Positions 4,785 to 7,440 of a DNA stretch of 7,440 bases are shown here, in pieces; position 1 is the stretch's first letter; the number at the start of each line of letters is the position of its first letter. The translations under genes and the position numbers were made by a program. Origin of the DNA: Chitinophaga pinensis (GTDB lineage: Bacteria; Bacteroidota; Bacteroidia; Chitinophagales; Chitinophagaceae). The notes under the pieces were generated by a model. The model was not told the origin of the DNA, did no database searches, and was given only the letters and a program-made list of their open reading frames with translations. The DNA is taken from positions 1-7,440 of the forward strand of contig CALPKD020000047.1 in assembly GCA_943324055.2 (NCBI GenBank), given 5' to 3'.

Positions 4785-7440
4785 AAGAACAGAGCCCGTT
4801 TTTTTAATACGCTCCTCCTTGTAGGTAATATAATCAATAAGGTAGGTATAGGCGTCCATATCTTGATCAATACCATTATATCTGCCATCCCAACCTCTAT
4901 TTAAATTATTGGTCTGGAATACAATTTTCCCAAATCGATTGAATACAGCAAACTGGTTAAAGGTTTTGAGACCAGCTCCATATTCCACTTTAAGTAGATC
5001 ATTTAAATTGTCTCCGTTCGGTGTAAAGGCTTTGGGAATTGCAACCACTATTTCCGAGGAAACATCCACATTGTAGACATCTTCTACCTTACAACCCGTT
5101 AACGTATCTATTCTTGTCAGTGAGTATGTAACAGACTTATAAGGTCTTAAAATTGGATTCGCTATAAAAGCATCAGATAAATAAGTTGTGGGGTTCCACT
5201 GATAGCTGTTATAGCCAGCATCAATTTTCATAGGATTCAACAAGGTATCCTGTTCTGCTAAGAGATAAAGTGTAAATAAGGATGGAGTCAAAGGATCCTT
5301 CACATGCACGGTGTCGCCAACTAAAGCATATTCATATTTAGGACAATAATCATTGGTCACTTTTAATTGAATCACATAATTCCCTTTAGAACGATAACTA
5401 TGCACAAGTGGATTCGCTAAATAAAGAAAAGTACTATCCCCAAAATTCCAAGCAAAATGCATTTTATATTTATCCACTGCATCTGTATTAATAACTAAAT
5501 CGGTATTGATACAGGTAGAAACTGGATATTGCATAGAATAAACGGGTACCACATAATCAATTATTGGTATGGATATAGATGGTAGTGAATTACACTGACC
5601 ATTATTTACGATTAGCATATAATTGCCTGGGACTCCAATACGAAGGCTATCTACTGTACTGGTAATAAATATATCTTTATTTTTAAGCCATTTGTAAGTA
5701 TCCGCTCCGGCACCTTTTAATGTTAAGGAATCCCCATTACAAATTACTGTATCGCTTACACTAAAAGTTGCAATAGGTAAGGTTGGGATATTTAAGTTTA
5801 ATTGCTTTAAATATGGATATACACATTTTTTTGCATCAATGACTTTTACATTTACATCTACGCTACCTTCTTTTAAACCAAAAATGACGCTGTCCTTAAA
5901 ACTTGCGTTAGCATTATTGGTCTCCCATATATATTTATAAGGCCCTTCTCCACCAGTAACTATTGTACTCAATTGTAAAGTGTCATTAATACATAAATAG
6001 TTTTTTGAACTTTGAACAAATATCGACGAAGGAGGAATAACGAGGGCTATTTTGGAGAGCGAGTCATCAAAACACTTTCCGCCTGAATAAGCATTTACCT
6101 GAATAGCATAATTGAATTGACTAACAGATGAAGTATTGGCGTATAAGTGAGAATAGGAATTTAATGAAACAGGATCGTTTACAATACTATCCATCCCATC
6201 CCCCCAAAATATATGCAATTTACCAATGGTGCCAAAGTTAACCCATGAACTATCTTTAATAACGACCAATTGATTTGTACATAATGAATTATCATTCATT
6301 ACCTGAAAAACCGATTTTGGATTTGACCCATTAATTGTAAAAGTTTTAGAAAGTGTATCAGCGCAACCATTACTATTAGTCACTTTTAGAGCTACTGTGT
6401 AATTTGCTTCCGCATGAAAATTAACAGATGGATTTTTAAGTAATTGCTGCCCCACCGAATAAGTAGGTCCATTTATAACTGGTGTACTTCCTGCATTAAA
6501 ATTCCATAGGTAAGAAACATTCGTTGAAAAATCTGGAGAGGTGGTTGTATCATTAAAAACTGCGATGGCATCGTCTAAACAAACCTTAGGCAGCACAAAG
6601 CCAATATTAGGTGTAGGATGGATGGTAATTATTTTAGAAATGGTGTCACTCTTACAACCAAGCAATGACATTACCGATAACTTAACCGTGTCCTTTCCCG
6701 AATTTGAAAATACCTCCTCAAAAGGGGTATTGGATGATAAACTTTTTTTAACCCCGTTCCCCATATCCCAAAACCAATTTGAAATTGGATCTAAACTAGG
6801 AATGGAAATATCCGTAAATGTTATATTAGTGTTTTCACAATGAATAGGAGATGCACTAAAATTAGGAATCGGTAAAGGATTTACAATGACCGTGTCTTTG
6901 ATACTAGTTGCTATAGCACTTAAATCACATGCATTAGAATCAGCAATACTAATAATTCGATAAATAGTGTTCAACTTGGGTGACACTCTAAAATTAGCAT
7001 TTGGCGAAAATACATTTTTTAAAGTGTCATTTTTAATACCATCCGTATATACCAAATTCCAAGGCGATTTTCCAGTTAATGAAAATTGAATATCTTTATT
7101 ACTTCCATAACATACAGTATCCAATGATTTTTTCAATTGAAGTGTTGGTAATGGATTAATAGTAATATGTACACTGTCGGTACTAGTGCCACAACCTAAT
7201 ATAGTTGCTTCGATAAAATAATATCCTGAGTCTATAATGCTTGCATTAGCTATCACAGGATTATAAATTGTACTTGTAAAACCGTTGGGGCCTGACCAGG
7301 TATAGGTTACGTTCGCCAATTTTTTAGCTTCTAATTGAATGTTTCCTCCAAGGCAAGAAGAAGTAGTAATATTGGGTGACAATGAAACTTTACTGTAATT
7401 GGAGAAATATCCAAGCCTAGCACCTGTAGTAGTTCCTCCA
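4773..7440 (-). CDS. T9SS type B secreted protein with tandem Ig/PKD-like repeats, C-terminal 888 codons
   Basis: Large secreted or cell-surface protein, exported by the type IX system. The frame is open to the right edge. An apparent TTG start at 7382 is not the true start, because 19 more codons (ending ARLGYFSNYSKVS before that Leu) continue without a stop to 7439. Numbering here begins at 7439. Eight repeats of about 76-100 residues follow one another. The first is Ig-like (TWSGPNGFTS near 47-56, DSGYYF at 70-75). At least four resemble PKD domains (WFWDMGNG about 222-229, YLWNFNAG about 310-317, FWGDG about 411-415, FAWNFGDS about 662-669). Each repeat has two cysteines. A beta-rich linker leads to the sorting domain (about 798-888). 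The N-terminal signal peptide and any catalytic domain lie outside the window, so the function (adhesin, enzyme or other) cannot be told. Confidence 0.93.
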   Translation of the reverse strand, partial: GGTTTGARLGYFSNYSKVSLSPNITTSSCLGGNIQLEAKKLANVTYTWSGPNGFTSTIYNPVIANASIIDSGYYFIEATILGCGTSTDSVHITINPLPTLQLKKSLDTVCYGSNKDIQFSLTGKSPWNLVYTDGIKNDTLKNVFSPNANFRVSPKLNTIYRIISIADSNACDLSAIATSIKDTVIVNPLPIPNFSASPIHCENTNITFTDISIPSLDPISNWFWDMGNGVKKSLSSNTPFEEVFSNSGKDTVKLSVMSLLGCKSDTISKIITIHPTPNIGFVLPKVCLDDAIAVFNDTTTSPDFSTNVSYLWNFNAGSTPVINGPTYSVGQQLLKNPSVNFHAEANYTVALKVTNSNGCADTLSKTFTINGSNPKSVFQVMNDNSLCTNQLVVIKDSSWVNFGTIGKLHIFWGDGMDSIVNDPVSLNSYSHLYANTSSVSQFNYAIQVNAYSGGKCFDDSLSKIALVIPPSSIFVQSSKNYLCINDTLQLSTIVTGGEGPYKYIWETNNANASFKDSVIFGLKEGSVDVNVKVIDAKKCVYPYLKQLNLNIPTLPIATFSVSDTVICNGDSLTLKGAGADTYKWLKNKDIFITSTVDSLRIGVPGNYMLIVNNGQCNSLPSISIPIIDYVVPVYSMQYPVSTCINTDLVINTDAVDKYKMHFAWNFGDSTFLYLANPLVHSYRSKGNYVIQLKVTNDYCPKYEYALVGDTVHVKDPLTPSLFTLYLLAEQDTLLNPMKIDAGYNSYQWNPTTYLSDAFIANPILRPYKSVTYSLTRIDTLTGCKVEDVYNVDVSSEIVVAIPKAFTPNGDNLNDLLKVEYGAGLKTFNQFAVFNRFGKIVFQTNNLNRGWDGRYNGIDQDMDAYTYLIDYITYKEERIKKTGSVLLMR
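4776..5048 (-). other. T9SS type B C-terminal sorting domain (gliding motility-associated CTD)
   Basis: The last 91 residues of the secreted protein match the CHU_C/type B sorting domain. It opens with AIPKAFTPNGDNLND, continues with FAVFNRFGKIVF and NRGWDGRYNG, then DAYTYLIDY, and closes with TGSVLLMR, like the usual G-x-V-x-L-x-R ending. Type B domains direct proteins across the outer membrane through the T9SS and are associated with PorP/SprF-like partners in Flavobacterium; no such gene lies in this window. The ending is intact and the stop is TAG at 4775-4773. Confidence 0.95.
4783..4805 (+). terminator. Possible weak terminator of the rlmH-rhomboid unit
   Basis: Right at the rhomboid stop codon, AAAAGAAC and GTTTTTTT can pair (8 bp with one G-U) around the 7-nt loop AGAGCCC, ending in seven T residues. 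The stem is A/T-rich, and the T-run is used in the stem itself. The same bases encode the last residues of the convergent gene, so the T-run may be only the complement of a lysine-rich codon stretch. Confidence 0.25.

Noticed and set aside
6541..6843. 100-residue open frame on the plus strand
   Set aside because: Antisense to PKD-like repeats of the secreted protein. The minus-strand frame has clear domain and cysteine periodicity and this one has none.
4773..7382. Nucleotide-level tandem repeats in the secreted-protein gene
   Set aside because: The repeats are visible only at protein level. By eye I saw no long direct repeats in the DNA, so this is an old, diverged domain array rather than a recent expansion.
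1..7440. Defence island, mobile element or CRISPR array
   Set aside because: No transposase, integrase, toxin-antitoxin, nuclease or regularly spaced repeats were found. All six genes belong to known housekeeping, glycosylation, protease or secreted-protein families.

Overview
The window looks like ordinary chromosome of a low-GC member of the phylum Bacteroidota. The strongest evidence is the large protein on the right. It is built of tandem Ig/PKD-like repeats and ends in a textbook type B sorting domain of the type IX secretion system (T9SS), a system confined to Bacteroidota. The base composition is AT-rich, starts lack clear Shine-Dalgarno sequences, and one promoter-like box matches the Bacteroidota TAnnTTTG consensus. 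I saw no tRNA, rRNA, insertion sequence, integrase or CRISPR array.

Layout: positions 1-1200 (minus) hold the first 400 codons of ATP-dependent phosphoenolpyruvate carboxykinase (pckA), cut by the left edge. A 121-bp gap follows. Positions 1322-3338 (minus) hold two overlapping genes that read as an operon: a GT2 polyprenyl-phosphate-sugar synthase-like enzyme (upstream) and a polytopic GT-C/ArnT-like glycosyltransferase (downstream). Together they suggest cytoplasmic loading of a lipid carrier with a sugar, then transfer of that sugar on the periplasmic side. Positions 3339-3638 are a 300-bp divergent intergenic region with two inverted repeats, a promoter-like box and no convincing gene. 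Positions 3639-4784 (plus) hold rlmH (TTG start; 23S rRNA pseudouridine methyltransferase) and, 30 bp downstream, a rhomboid intramembrane serine protease with its catalytic Ser/His dyad intact. Positions 4773-7440 (minus) hold the last 888 codons of the T9SS substrate. It runs tail to tail into the rhomboid gene with a 12-bp overlap, and its N-terminus lies beyond the right edge.

The genes fall into unrelated housekeeping and envelope functions, and I do not see a clear new multi-gene system. The more interesting signals are inside the secreted protein. It has a regular two-cysteines-per-repeat pattern across eight repeats, and about 19 matches to the Bacteroidota O-glycosylation motif D(S/T)(A/I/L/V/M/T). 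A glycosyltransferase pair of unknown acceptor lies nearby, but any link between the two is speculative.
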